Below, piece by piece: positions 24,464-32,582 of a DNA stretch of 64,000 nucleotides (its first letter is position 1; each line of letters opens with the position of its first letter). Below the pieces are notes generated by a model, which made no database searches, was not told the origin of the DNA, and saw only the letters and a program-made list of their open reading frames with translations. The stretch lies in the NCBI RefSeq assembly GCF_023704175.1, contig NZ_CP084530.1:1634001-1698000 (forward strand), written 5' to 3'. This stretch comes from Paenibacillus sp. YPG26. Lineage in GTDB: Bacteria; Bacillota; Bacilli; Paenibacillales; Paenibacillaceae. The translations under genes and the position numbers were made by a program.

Positions 24464-25108
24464 ATGACGGCAAGAATATCCTATTCCAGCGGGCTTAGAG
24501 TACTGACCTTTGAGTATCGTAAAGCACCGGAGGATCCATATCCGGCTGCGAATGAGGATGCGCTTACAGCATACTACTGGCTTAAAGAAGCGGGTTATTC
24601 CGCCGGTCAGATCATTTTTGGCGGTGACTCTGTAGGTGCGACCCTTGCCCTTATGACCCTGATTACCCTGCGGGACAGGGAAGAAGCTCTTCCAGCGGGG
24701 GCATTTCTGATATCCCCTCATGCGGACCTGGTCCATTTGGATGGGGACTCCTATGTGACTAACAGGGAGAATGACCCCACTGGCAGCCTGGAAGGGAATA
24801 GAAGACTCATTGCAGCCTATCTGGGCAGCTGGCAGGGTGAACCTCCAGAAATATTGTCGCCCCTAAAAATGAATCTTGCAGCGCTTCCGCCTCTACTGAT
24901 ACAAGTGGGCAGTCTGGAAGTGCTGCTGAGTGATGCGGTAAGGCTGAGCGAATGGGCGAAGCAAGCAGGTGTAGACGTAACGATGGAGATCTGGGACAAT
25001 ATGTGGAGTGTCTTTCACTTTCTTGCCTATATGCTGCCGGAAGCGGAGCAGGCGATCAGAAATATAGGTGCTTTTAACAAGGCCAAGATATTAGATTGTA
25101 ATCGATAA
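24464..25108 (+). pseudogene. N-terminally truncated alpha/beta hydrolase (HSL/esterase family)
   Basis: A 214-residue remnant of a hormone-sensitive-lipase-type esterase, whose members run to about 300 residues. It keeps EYRKAPEDPYPAANEDAL, nucleophile elbow GDSVG (usually GDSAG), VGSLEVLLSD with the acid region, and a late FHF histidine. The N-terminal part with the HGGG oxyanion hole is missing, and no ribosome binding site precedes ATG 24464. Deletion joining the 3' part to the merR region is likely. A shortened active protein cannot be excluded. Confidence 0.6.
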
Positions 25109-25120
25109 GGAGAGATTAGG

Positions 25121-25618
25121 ATGATTTTGCACAAAGGAGAGATTTTGTTTCATCAGGGGGATGATGGAGCATATTTGTACAAAATCAAAAGCGGCCTATT
25201 CAAGGTAACCAGACTTCACGAGAACGGAAATATGGTTCTGTTTAATATCTTATATCCAGGGGAGACGGTTCCGCATCATTCTTTGATATCACCCAAAGAG
25301 ACTCATGGAACCGCGATCGCTCTGATACGAAGTGAAGTTGAGGCTATTCCAGCTGACGAATGGTATAGAGAACTTGAGGAGGATCCCAAGAGGCCGCTTG
25401 AGGTGGCCAGCCTGCTTCAGGAGAAGGTCAGATTCATGCAGCAGCGGCTGGATCATCTGACTGTAGGAACACCAGCTGAACGCTTAGAGCTGCTCAAAGA
25501 ATGGCTGAGCAGCTATGCCCACGGAGTTCCATTGACGGATTATCTGACACAGGAGGAGATTGGCCAACTGATCGGAGTTCGGCGTGAGACGGTCAATCGG
25601 CTTCTACGGGGACACTAA
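25121..25618 (+). CDS. Short Crp/Fnr family regulator
   Basis: A 165-residue protein with a cyclic-nucleotide-fold sensor (GEILFHQGDDGAYLYKIKSGLFKV, LYPGETVPHHSL), a dimer helix and a C-terminal helix-turn-helix LTQEEIGQLIGVRRETVNRLLRG. Family members are about 220-230 residues; this one ends right at the recognition helix, without the wing. It has no Cys cluster, so it is not an iron-sulfur Fnr. AAGGAGAG lies before ATG 25121. Its ligand and targets are unknown. It lies tail to tail with hmp. Confidence 0.8.
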   Translation: MILHKGEILFHQGDDGAYLYKIKSGLFKVTRLHENGNMVLFNILYPGETVPHHSLISPKETHGTAIALIRSEVEAIPADEWYRELEEDPKRPLEVASLLQEKVRFMQQRLDHLTVGTPAERLELLKEWLSSYAHGVPLTDYLTQEEIGQLIGVRRETVNRLLRGH

Positions 25619-25643
25619 CAGACATTTAGAATAACAACACAAC

Positions 25644-25675
25644 AAAAAGCTGATCCCGGTGCGGGTCAGCTTTTT
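25644..25675. terminator. Bidirectional terminator between the crp-like gene and hmp
   Basis: AAAAAGCTGA-CCC pairs with GGG-TCAGCTTTTT. A and T runs on both sides let it stop transcription from both converging genes. Confidence 0.88.
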
Positions 25676-25693
25676 GGGTATTAACAACGATCC

Positions 25694-26893
25694 TTATAAA
25701 TGGTCTGCTGGTCCAAAGAACTCGAAGTGTGTCCGTTCCGAAGGGATTCCCCAGGTCTTCAAGGCCTCATTCACTGCACGCATAAAAGGGACAGGTCCGC
25801 AGAAATAGAAGTCCGAATTCGGGTCCGTTACCTGCTGAAGCCAGGCCAGATCAAGATATCCTGTCTTATCGCATACCTCGTCCTGTGCAGGTGACTCATA
25901 GATCAGGAAAGACTGAAGATTCGCATGCTCCCTGGTTAAATCCGTGATATGGTCCTTCATGGCGTGGTGGCTTCCACTGCGTGCTGCATGAATATATACA
26001 ATATCGCGATGAGGGCTGTTCTTGAGAAGAGTCTCCAGCATGCTAACCATAGGAGTTAGTCCAACCCCGCCGCTTAGCAGAACAACCGGGTTGTCCTTGG
26101 TCTCATCCAGAATAAATACGCCCGCCGGGGCACTTAAGTCGAGCACTGTGCCTTCCGTTACCGAATCATGCAGATAAGTAGATACCACACCTGCAGGTTT
26201 ATCTGCTTCAGCGTCTTCACGCTTCACGGTGATCCGGTAGTAATCCGGATTAGGTGCAGCTGACAAGCTGTAATGGCGCAGATGGGTGAATTCCTGGCCT
26301 TCCGGCTTAACCCGTACTGTGATGTACTGTCCTGGCGCGTAAGAAGCGATAGCTTGACCGTCTGCCGGCCTCAGGTAGAAGGAGGTGATCAATTCGCTTT
26401 CGCGAACCTTGCGATAGACCTCGAAGGGACGAAATCCGTCCCAGCCGCCGGGTTGCCGTAAGGCATCCTCATACATTTTCTGCTCGGTTCCAATAAAAGC
26501 ATCTGCTATGACTCCATAAGCACGTCCCCATGCCTCAATAATCTCATCCGTAGCTGCATCCCCAAGAACAGATTTGATGGCTGCCAGCAGGTTCTCCCCG
26601 ACTATAGGATAATGCTCCGGCTTAATACCAAGTGCCCGGTGCTTATGTGCAATTTGGACGACCACCGGAAGAATCTCTTCCAATCGGTCAATGTGGGCTG
26701 CAGCTGCATATACGGCATTGGCGAGTGCGGCAGATTGCTTGCCTTGGCGCTGGTTGGCATGATTGAAGATATTTAACAGCTCGGGGTGGTTCCTGAACAT
26801 CGTCTGGTAAAAGGTCTTGGTAATCTCATGCCCGTGTACCTCTAGAACGGGGACGGTTGACTTGATAATGTGAATGGTGTGTTGATCTAACAT
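25694..26893 (-). CDS. hmp: Flavohaemoglobin (nitric oxide dioxygenase)
   Basis: A 399-residue enzyme oxidising NO to nitrate with O2 and NAD(P)H; under anoxia it can reduce NO slowly. The globin domain (1-140) starts MLDQHTIHIIKSTVPVLEVHG, with the proximal His in IAHKHRALGIKPEHYPIVG. The FAD/NAD reductase half has LRHYSLS (FAD), GVGLTPMVSML (NAD) and FYFCGPVPFM. The inner ATG at 26893 is chosen because GGAAAGGAAG lies about 9 nt before it and the length equals that of Bacillus Hmp. A class II FNR site lies upstream. Confidence 0.96.
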   Translation of the reverse strand: MLDQHTIHIIKSTVPVLEVHGHEITKTFYQTMFRNHPELLNIFNHANQRQGKQSAALANAVYAAAAHIDRLEEILPVVVQIAHKHRALGIKPEHYPIVGENLLAAIKSVLGDAATDEIIEAWGRAYGVIADAFIGTEQKMYEDALRQPGGWDGFRPFEVYRKVRESELITSFYLRPADGQAIASYAPGQYITVRVKPEGQEFTHLRHYSLSAAPNPDYYRITVKREDAEADKPAGVVSTYLHDSVTEGTVLDLSAPAGVFILDETKDNPVVLLSGGVGLTPMVSMLETLLKNSPHRDIVYIHAARSGSHHAMKDHITDLTREHANLQSFLIYESPAQDEVCDKTGYLDLAWLQQVTDPNSDFYFCGPVPFMRAVNEALKTWGIPSERTHFEFFGPADHL

Positions 26894-26966
26894 TTGCAGC
26901 ATCTTCCTTTCCGTAATCGGACTCGATTTCTTTACTTCATGGATGGTCTGTAGTTCAATCCATATA

Positions 26967-27009
26967 AGTATAGAAAGCCACCAGGAAGCTCATTGTGATT
27001 CTCGTCACA
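26967..27009 (-). promoter_or_regulatory. FNR-type box and -10 element of the hmp promoter
   Basis: TGTGATTCTCGTCACA (26994-27009) is a perfect TGTGA-N6-TCACA palindrome. Reading toward hmp, TATACT at 26972-26967 is a good -10. The box centre then falls at about -41.5 from the start expected for that -10, the class II activator position. Fnr is encoded at 43244-43960. Confidence 0.8.
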
Positions 27010-27100
27010 CGGAAAGTTGATACTTTGTGATTAAGAATTATTTTGCAATGAAATTAGTCACATGGTTTCAGAAAATAATATTATTTTTACATACAAGCTG

Positions 27101-27129
27101 TTTAGACATGATTATTGCTGTGGTATAAT
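27101..27129 (+). promoter_or_regulatory. Extended -10 promoter of the YitT-family gene
   Basis: TATAAT at 27124-27129 with an upstream TGG (TGnTATAAT) and TTTAGA at 27101-27106, 17 nt away, form a sigma-A promoter. It starts a leader of nearly 290 nt. Confidence 0.65.
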
Positions 27130-27135
27130 AAGATT

Positions 27136-27423
27136 AGTAAGCAGAAACGACGGGGGCTGTAAGTCTCGGAGCTCATGGTTCGTTTTTTGCAAAATGAAAA
27201 AGAAAGGATCAGGATACCATGTGTCCCCGAAGGACAATTCCCCAAAGGACGATTTGGAAACGTTGTGATCTCTCTTATACTTAGCTTCTTTCGTGGAATG
27301 TCGGTGTACGGCCAAATATCCCACGAAAGAAGAGTGTGACAATGCGAAGGATGAAGTCCTCACAGACCTTCTTCGTAGGGAGTTGCCGTAAGGTCAACCA
27401 AACTACGATAAGAGGGATTCTGT
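27136..27423 (+). ncRNA. Long structured 5' leader of the YitT-family gene, class unknown
   Basis: There is no convincing gene in this 288-nt stretch. It contains a perfect 12-bp stem (CTTCTTTCGTGG at 27285-27296 with CCACGAAAGAAG at 27321-27332) closing a 24-nt loop, then a GAAG/CTTC-rich segment before the gene. No terminator-like T run follows the stem. It matches no riboswitch consensus that I recall. A small frame (27194-27268, 24 codons) lacks a ribosome binding site. Confidence 0.4.
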
Positions 27424-28086
27424 ATGAGGAAAAAGAAGAGAAGTCTAGTTGATTCGGAACAATTGTTCATGATGCTGATCGGCACTTTTTTACTGGCATT
27501 TACGTATTATCATATTAATTTTCAGAACCATCTCTCGGAAGGCGGCTTTGTGGGTCTGTCGCTTCTTGGAAAGTATTTATTCGATTTCCCTCCTGCTCTG
27601 ACCGCGTTAGTACTGGATATTCCGGTATTTATCGTTGCCTTGTTCCTTAAAGGACGCAAGTTCCTGATGAATACTTTGATTGCATCCATAGCTTTCTCGG
27701 GATTCTACGAGCTGTGCGACCGGTTCTCACCATTTCAACTGGACCTGCAGAACAATCTGATGATTGCTGCTGTCTTATCTGGGATATTCACCGGAATTGG
27801 CGCCGGGGTGGTGCTTCGGGCAGGCGGAGCGACAGGCGGGGATGATATCTTGTCTCTGGTTGTCAGCCAATTAACAGGACTTAAGATCGGTACCGTATTT
27901 ATCGTCCTGGATGCTATTGTGCTATTAATATCTCTTGTATATATGCCTGTGCTAGAGACGATGTACACCATCGTTGCTGTGTTGATTGCAGGCAAAGTGA
28001 TTACCTGGACCGTGAATTATGGCAAGGCCGCAGAACCCAAGCTGCGTGTTCCTTACGCTGTAAAAGAGAAGACCGTTCGTGCATAA
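27424..28086 (+). CDS. YitT/DUF161 family membrane protein
   Basis: A 220-residue integral membrane protein with about five helices: LFMMLIGTFLLAFTYYHI, LTALVLDIPVFIVALFL, a central IAAVLSGIFTGIGAGVVLRAGGATGGDDIL, VFIVLDAIVLLISLVYM and MYTIVAVLIAGKVITW. The RAGGATGGDDIL loop is the YitT signature. Many relatives carry a C-terminal DUF2179 sensor domain; this one ends before it. The transported substrate is unknown. The long structured leader suggests RNA-level control. Confidence 0.85.
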   Translation: MRKKKRSLVDSEQLFMMLIGTFLLAFTYYHINFQNHLSEGGFVGLSLLGKYLFDFPPALTALVLDIPVFIVALFLKGRKFLMNTLIASIAFSGFYELCDRFSPFQLDLQNNLMIAAVLSGIFTGIGAGVVLRAGGATGGDDILSLVVSQLTGLKIGTVFIVLDAIVLLISLVYMPVLETMYTIVAVLIAGKVITWTVNYGKAAEPKLRVPYAVKEKTVRA

Positions 28087-28091
28087 GAGTG

Positions 28092-28130
28092 GAGCATCTA
28101 CTGGCTGAAGCCGGATAGGTGCTCTTTTTT
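28092..28130 (+). terminator. Terminator after the YitT-family gene
   Basis: GAGCATCTA pairs with TAGGTGCTC (one G-U) and is followed by TTTTTT. Confidence 0.85.
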
Positions 28131-28160
28131 ATATAACAGGACTAGCATTAATTTCATAAA

Positions 28161-28187
28161 CAAAGAGGACCTCTATTAAGGGTCCTC
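28161..28187 (-). terminator. Terminator of the 60-aa ydaT-like gene
   Basis: On the - strand, GAGGACC and GGTCCTC form a hairpin followed by TTTG, just past the stop of the small gene. Confidence 0.6.
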
Positions 28188-28192
28188 GTCGA

Positions 28193-28375
28193 TTATTTAG
28201 TGTGTGAGGGATGGTTCTTGTCCCATTCTTCAGCTTTGGAAGTACCGATGGCAATAGCCTTACCTTCGTCATAACCTTCTTCCAGCAGGGCGTTCGCAAT
28301 CTCCACAGCTTTATTTCTGATTCTTGTGTCCAGATTCTTCATTGAGGGTGGATAATCATTCTTGTCCCAAGGCAT
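28193..28375 (-). CDS. Small YdaT-like protein (60 aa)
   Basis: A 60-residue soluble protein starting MPWDKNDYPPSMKNLDTRIR, with EIANALLEEGYDEGKAIAIGTSKAEEW. This matches the N-terminal block of Bacillus YdaT and of similar small Bacillota proteins of unknown function. ATG 28375 is favoured over GTG 28384, which abuts the AAGGAG ribosome binding site. It stands alone, with its own terminator. Confidence 0.8.
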   Translation of the reverse strand: MPWDKNDYPPSMKNLDTRIRNKAVEIANALLEEGYDEGKAIAIGTSKAEEWDKNHPSHTK

Positions 28376-28467
28376 ATGGATCACTCCTTAGCTCAGTATA
28401 GAATAATAATTACCCGGCCAGAGGTGATCTAAACGAGAAGTGATTGATTGGATCCTCTTTCTGCCTG

Positions 28468-29436
28468 TCACGAGTTGAACAGATAACGATATTCACCGTA
28501 GCCTTGTTCCTCGAGCTCTTCCTTGGGAACGAACCGCAGGGCTGCGGAATTGATGCAGTAACGAAGGCCATTCTCTCCCGGTCCATCAGTAAATACATGC
28601 CCCAAATGTGAATCCGCTTCAGCGCTTCTGACTTCCGTCCGTACCATGAAATGGCTGAGGTCGGTCTTCTCTTTGACACTGTAGTCGCGCAGGGGCCGGG
28701 TGAAGCTTGGCCAGCCACAGCCAGAATCATATTTATCCTTCGAACTGAACAGGGGCTCACCGGATACGATATCCACATAGATCCCTTCGCCGTGATGGTT
28801 CCAGAATTCATTGGCAAAGGCAGGCTCAGTCCCGTTCTGCCGGGTGACTTTGTATTGTATGGGTGTTAGGCGCTGTCTCAGCTCATCCTCGTTAACTGTA
28901 CCAGACCAATGTGTTTCGATAAAATCCTGACGACCCGAGCCTTTGCGGTAACGCTTATAGTGGGCGGGATTCTTCTTGTGATAGCCCTGGTGATATTCTT
29001 CAGCTGCGTAAAAGGGAGCCGCTGGCAGAATTGGAGTCACAATCGGCTTATCAAAGCGGCCGCTCTCAGCAAGACTCTGCTTGGAGGCTTCCGCCAGAAC
29101 ACGCTGCTCTTCCGTGTGATAGAATATGGCTGTCCGGTAGGAGTCGCCCCGGTCGTGGAACTGACCGCCTGCATCGGTTGGATCAATCTGCTGCCAGAAC
29201 AAATCCAGCAATTTTTGATAAGGGAAGATCCCGGGGTTGTAGGTAATCTGTACAGCTTCATAATGACCTGTTGTGTCGGAGCAGACCTGCTCATACGTAG
29301 GATTCTCCACATGACCGCCGGTATAGCCGGAGACTACACTCTCTATTCCCGGAAGCTCCTCGAACGGTGACACCATACACCAGAAGCAGCCCCCGGCAAA
29401 AGTAGCAAATTGTTGGCCCTCGGACGAATTACTCAT
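28468..29436 (-). CDS. msrAB: Fused methionine sulfoxide reductase MsrA-MsrB
   Basis: A 322-residue fusion repairing both epimers of oxidised methionine. MsrA comes first: [18 protein letters not shown] holds the catalytic Cys, with [16 protein letters not shown] and [10 protein letters not shown]. MsrB follows from about residue 175: [24 protein letters not shown] and catalytic [11 protein letters not shown]. The MsrB half lacks the CxxC zinc pairs. ATG 29436 has GGAG 11 nt upstream; GTG 29448 would sit directly on that site. The TVP38 gene lies upstream on the same strand. Confidence 0.95.
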   Translation of the reverse strand: MSNSSEGQQFATFAGGCFWCMVSPFEELPGIESVVSGYTGGHVENPTYEQVCSDTTGHYEAVQITYNPGIFPYQKLLDLFWQQIDPTDAGGQFHDRGDSYRTAIFYHTEEQRVLAEASKQSLAESGRFDKPIVTPILPAAPFYAAEEYHQGYHKKNPAHYKRYRKGSGRQDFIETHWSGTVNEDELRQRLTPIQYKVTRQNGTEPAFANEFWNHHGEGIYVDIVSGEPLFSSKDKYDSGCGWPSFTRPLRDYSVKEKTDLSHFMVRTEVRSAEADSHLGHVFTDGPGENGLRYCINSAALRFVPKEELEEQGYGEYRYLFNS

Positions 29437-29482
29437 GTTACCATTCACTCCTCTATATTGATATGTTTGTTGTTATCCTCGC

Positions 29483-30091
29483 TTACTTCGCTCTTGTCAT
29501 TCTTTTATATCCCCATAGAACAGCTCCCGTAAACAGCAGGTAGATGATCAGAACCTGAAGCGAGAGAAGGGGGTTGCTGCTTAGTGTGCCCCCGAGAAAA
29601 GAATATACAAATATCCCAGGCAGCTTGCCAATCAGGGATCCAAGGACGAACACGCGGAACGACATCGTGGATACCCCGGCATACACATTGACCGCCATTT
29701 GAGGAAGCAGGGGAATCACTCTCCAGAGCACGATCGATTCAAAAGGATGCTTATCAACAAACCGTGTATACCGGTCCAGCGTCTTGTATTTGGCCAGCCA
29801 GATTCGGGCCTGCTCCCGGTAAGCGTATTTGACAGCAGCATAGACAAGGGCTCCTGCAGCTGTGGAGCCGATGAGACAGATCATACCTCCCCACCAGGCC
29901 CCGTACATATACCCTGCCGCGCCTACCACCAGCTTATAAGGGACTACAGGAAAAAGGGCCAGCAGGGTAGTCATTCCCAGCATGGCGGGCACAGGAGGAC
30001 GGTGATGGAACCATGCGGTTAGTTCGTTTTGATATAATAATGCGGCTACGAATAGCATTCCATAGACCGCGGCAGCCAGCCATTTACGCAT
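29483..30091 (-). CDS. TVP38/TMEM64 (DedA-like SNARE-associated) membrane protein
   Basis: A 202-residue integral membrane protein with about five helices. The family core is AGYMYGAWWGGMICLIGSTAAGALVYAAVKY, then VDKHPFESIVLWRVIPLLPQMAVNVYAGVSTMSFRVFVLGSLIGKLPGIFVYSFLG, with the conserved Arg and Pro of the re-entrant loops. DedA-superfamily members take part in lipid flipping and membrane homeostasis. GAAAGGAG stands before ATG 30091. It could be cotranscribed with msrAB, 46 nt downstream. The substrate is not known. Confidence 0.88.
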   Translation of the reverse strand: MRKWLAAAVYGMLFVAALLYQNELTAWFHHRPPVPAMLGMTTLLALFPVVPYKLVVGAAGYMYGAWWGGMICLIGSTAAGALVYAAVKYAYREQARIWLAKYKTLDRYTRFVDKHPFESIVLWRVIPLLPQMAVNVYAGVSTMSFRVFVLGSLIGKLPGIFVYSFLGGTLSSNPLLSLQVLIIYLLFTGAVLWGYKRMTRAK

Positions 30092-30245
30092 TGCGGCTCC
30101 TTTCAGGGAAGAGGTAGCATACTTATCTAGAAGTATAATACCAAAGTGCGGCCAGGGAATCGACCTCTTTCCGGTAAATCAATGAATTTGGGGCTGGCGC
30201 CTTATATCATACTTGTGCTATAATTCTCTTAAGAAATATGCATGG

Positions 30246-30420
30246 TTCCCAAAGGGGAGTAGCTACTTACAATAAAGTCGTCATTACGGGATGAAATCCC
30301 CGGCTTTATTGACAACGAATTCGTTGTTAGCGAGACCTTTGCCCGGTGCTTGAACTTGGGTAAAGGCCTCTTTTGATGCGTAAAGCGTCGCGGCCCAAGT
30401 AAAGCCGCGACGCTTTTTTT
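30246..30420 (+). ncRNA. yybP-ykoY (Mn2+) riboswitch with terminator
   Basis: The conserved parts are AAAGGGGAGTAGC at 30251-30263, the ATTACGGGATGAAATCCCC region around 30283-30302, and GCGAGACCTTTGCC near 30330 pairing with GGTAAAGGCCTC at 30359-30370. These fit the yybP-ykoY family, which senses Mn2+ and turns on exporters. An intrinsic terminator follows: AAAGCGTCGCGGC (30382-30394) pairs with GCCGCGACGCTTT (30404-30416). The TerC gene starts 42 nt later. The expected logic is read-through when Mn is high. Confidence 0.9.
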
Positions 30421-30462
30421 GCGTGGACCGGCCATTATAACAGGGGTAAAGGAGAGAATTGT

Positions 30463-31155
30463 ATGGATTTTATGAGTTTGGATTTCTGGTCTATTCTATT
30501 ATCAATTATTTTGATTGATCTAGTACTGGCCGGAGATAACGCGATCGTAATTGGACTCGCTGCGAGAAACGTGCCGAAGAAGGACCAGAAGAAGGTTATC
30601 ATGTGGGGGACCGTAGGTGCGATCGTCGTCCGCGTCGTCATGACGGTGCTGGTTGTGCAGCTACTTGCAATTCCAGGATTAAGATTAGCAGGAGGCCTTG
30701 CGCTGCTCTGGATTGCCTACAAGCTGATCGTCGATGATAAGGGTCACGACATCAAGGCGGGCAACAAGGTCTGGGCGGCTATCCGGACCATTATCATCGC
30801 GGATACCATGATGGGGCTTGATAATGTGCTTGCCGTGGCAGGTGCCGCTCACGGGGATAATGTGATGGTAATTATAGGGCTGGCAATTTCGATACCTATC
30901 ATGATCTGGGGAAGTACCGTGATTCTGAAGCTGACAGAACGTTTCCCGATTGTAATTACCCTGGGGGCTGCAGTTCTGGCATGGACAGCGGCTAAGATGC
31001 TGGTGGACGAGCCACTCGTCTCGGGATGGTTCGCCAACGGGGCAGTCAAGTATGGCTTTGAACTTATCATGATTGCTATTGTTGTTGGTTTGGGTACATG
31101 GGTCAAAAGAAGACATGAAAGACAACGGGCTATCCGCGATATAGTGAACGGTTAA
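30463..31155 (+). CDS. TerC family membrane protein, probable Mn2+ exporter (YkoY/MeeF-like)
   Basis: A 230-residue integral membrane protein with about seven helices. TerC marks are LIDLVLAGDNAIVIGLAARNVP, with the metal-binding Asp-Asn, and the inverted repeat IADTMMGLDNVLAVAGAAHGD. The charged C-terminus ends in KRRHERQRAIRD. In Bacillus, TerC proteins behind this riboswitch (YkoY/YceF group) export Mn2+ to metalate secreted proteins. AAAGGAG lies 8 nt before ATG 30463. The riboswitch directly upstream supports the Mn role. Confidence 0.92.
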   Translation: MDFMSLDFWSILLSIILIDLVLAGDNAIVIGLAARNVPKKDQKKVIMWGTVGAIVVRVVMTVLVVQLLAIPGLRLAGGLALLWIAYKLIVDDKGHDIKAGNKVWAAIRTIIIADTMMGLDNVLAVAGAAHGDNVMVIIGLAISIPIMIWGSTVILKLTERFPIVITLGAAVLAWTAAKMLVDEPLVSGWFANGAVKYGFELIMIAIVVGLGTWVKRRHERQRAIRDIVNG

Positions 31156-31176
31156 CGAACGTTGATGAATAAGACA

Positions 31177-31217
31177 ACACCGCCTCTCAACCAAGATTGA
31201 GCAGGCGGTGTTTTTTT
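31177..31217. terminator. Terminator between the TerC gene and the AraC gene
   Basis: ACACCGCCTCTCAA pairs with TTGAG-AGGCGGTGT, with one bulge, and is followed by seven T residues. It lies between converging genes. Confidence 0.88.
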
Positions 31218-31224
31218 GGCGAAT

Positions 31225-32049
31225 TCAGCTGTTCATCTTCTCTCTGCTGACCAAGCGGAACTGCTTGGGGGACATTCCGAACCGGGAACGGAATACTTTA
31301 TGGAAATAGTTATAGCTCGGGAAGCCGGAGCTCTCTGCGACATGTTCCAGAGACAAAGGACTGAAGATTACCCGTTCACGGGCCATATTCAGACGAACTT
31401 CCAGGGCATGCTGCATAATGCTTGTTCCAAACGCTGCCTTGAATAGATGAACCGCTCTGGACACGCTGATTCCTACATGGGCGGCCACATCCTCCAGCTT
31501 GAACGTGGTGGAGGCATTCGCTTCAATATAATGCTTAATCTGATAGGCGAGATAGGTACGCGGAGTAGGAACAGGAATCTCCTGCAGCTGTCTGTCAATA
31601 TCCAGGCAAAGAATACGGAGATAATATTCAGCAATTTCCGGGGAAGGATTAGAGATTCTCTGCTGCTCCAGCGTGATTTGACGGAACAACCCGATGAAGC
31701 CCTCAGACAAAGGAACGCGGAGCTTGTTAGGGCGCTGCCGCTGCTTCCACCAGTCATCCATCCATTTACCGCGAAGAAGAATATAGTAATCCCCGCTGAA
31801 CAGCGTCTGGTCGCCCTGTTTGTTCTCAGAGGCTTCAATCCGCAGCTCATAGGGCTCCCCAGGAGGGAAAATTAACAGATCTCCCGCCTCGACCATCACA
31901 AGCCTTCCATCACAGCGGGTCCGGCTGCGTCCTTCGGTCTGAATGCGGATCAGATAATGCTCCAATCCATCCTCATGACTGGAAAAGTAAGGCTTCCGGT
32001 GCTGGGCATATCCCGCTGCTAAAATATGCAAGTTCTCATTAACGTTCAT
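31225..32049 (-). CDS. AraC family transcriptional regulator
   Basis: A 274-residue regulator with an N-terminal cupin-like sensor (about 1-160; YFSSHEDGLEHYLIRI, DLLIFPPGEPYELRI) and a C-terminal double helix-turn-helix (FKLEDVAAHVGISVSRAVHLFKAAFG, ARERVIFSPLSLEHVAESSGFPSYNYFHKVFRSRFGMSPKQF). This domain order is typical of sugar-responsive activators. It is transcribed away from the oxidoreductase/isomerase pair at 32583-34653 and may control it. GGGAGACG lies before ATG 32049. Confidence 0.93.
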   Translation of the reverse strand: MNVNENLHILAAGYAQHRKPYFSSHEDGLEHYLIRIQTEGRSRTRCDGRLVMVEAGDLLIFPPGEPYELRIEASENKQGDQTLFSGDYYILLRGKWMDDWWKQRQRPNKLRVPLSEGFIGLFRQITLEQQRISNPSPEIAEYYLRILCLDIDRQLQEIPVPTPRTYLAYQIKHYIEANASTTFKLEDVAAHVGISVSRAVHLFKAAFGTSIMQHALEVRLNMARERVIFSPLSLEHVAESSGFPSYNYFHKVFRSRFGMSPKQFRLVSREKMNS

Positions 32050-32582
32050 GTTACGTCTCCCTAACCTATCATAAAATAATGACCAGATTGTTCAGGTTTC
32101 AATCATATTATTCATTTTACTGCAGCCGAAATAGGAATACCATATTACTTGTTAAATAGTTTGCACTGCAGCGAGATTACATATGTTTGAAGGTCACGGC
32201 TTGTGCGGATAGGGTGCTGGAGAAGACAAAGAGCGGTCAGATCATTTGCGGAATTGAAAACGTATACACCGTAGATGATAAGACCACTTGCCTTTATGAG
32301 GAGCAGGGCCCGGAAATCTCGGGCACCTTGCATTGCTAGTCTGCTCGGACCACTCCGAAGAATAAGCGGCTTGGCAGCTGCCCGGGATAGTCCGGCAGAC
32401 GGTACATACCGGAGAGAATGCGGGTAATCCCATCTCTGTCCATACCCTTATCCACTTCCTTCAGCCCCCTACTATTTTGACGGTGAAGTTAAGCTCGGAA
32501 GAACGGGTAATGAGGGATGGGAGATTGTACCGCACATCTGTGAATTCATTTTTACTATTTAAATATTGAGGAGGGCATCGTC
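32050..32582. other. Intergenic 533 bp with possible decayed coding sequence
   Basis: This gap between divergent genes should hold their promoters, but no clear sigma-A pair is seen. Two + strand pieces look protein-like: 32187-32339 (TTG start, about 50 codons, containing GIENVYTVDDKTTCLYEEQG), and a frame ending at the TAA of 32554-32556 that contains YYFDGEVKLGRTGNEGWEIV. They may be fragments of a lost gene. Neither resembles a family I recognise. Confidence 0.35.

Noticed and set aside
27062..27268. ORF of 68 codons (or 24 from ATG 27194) before the YitT-type gene
   Set aside because: It spans the promoter, has no ribosome binding site at either start, and lies in a structured leader.
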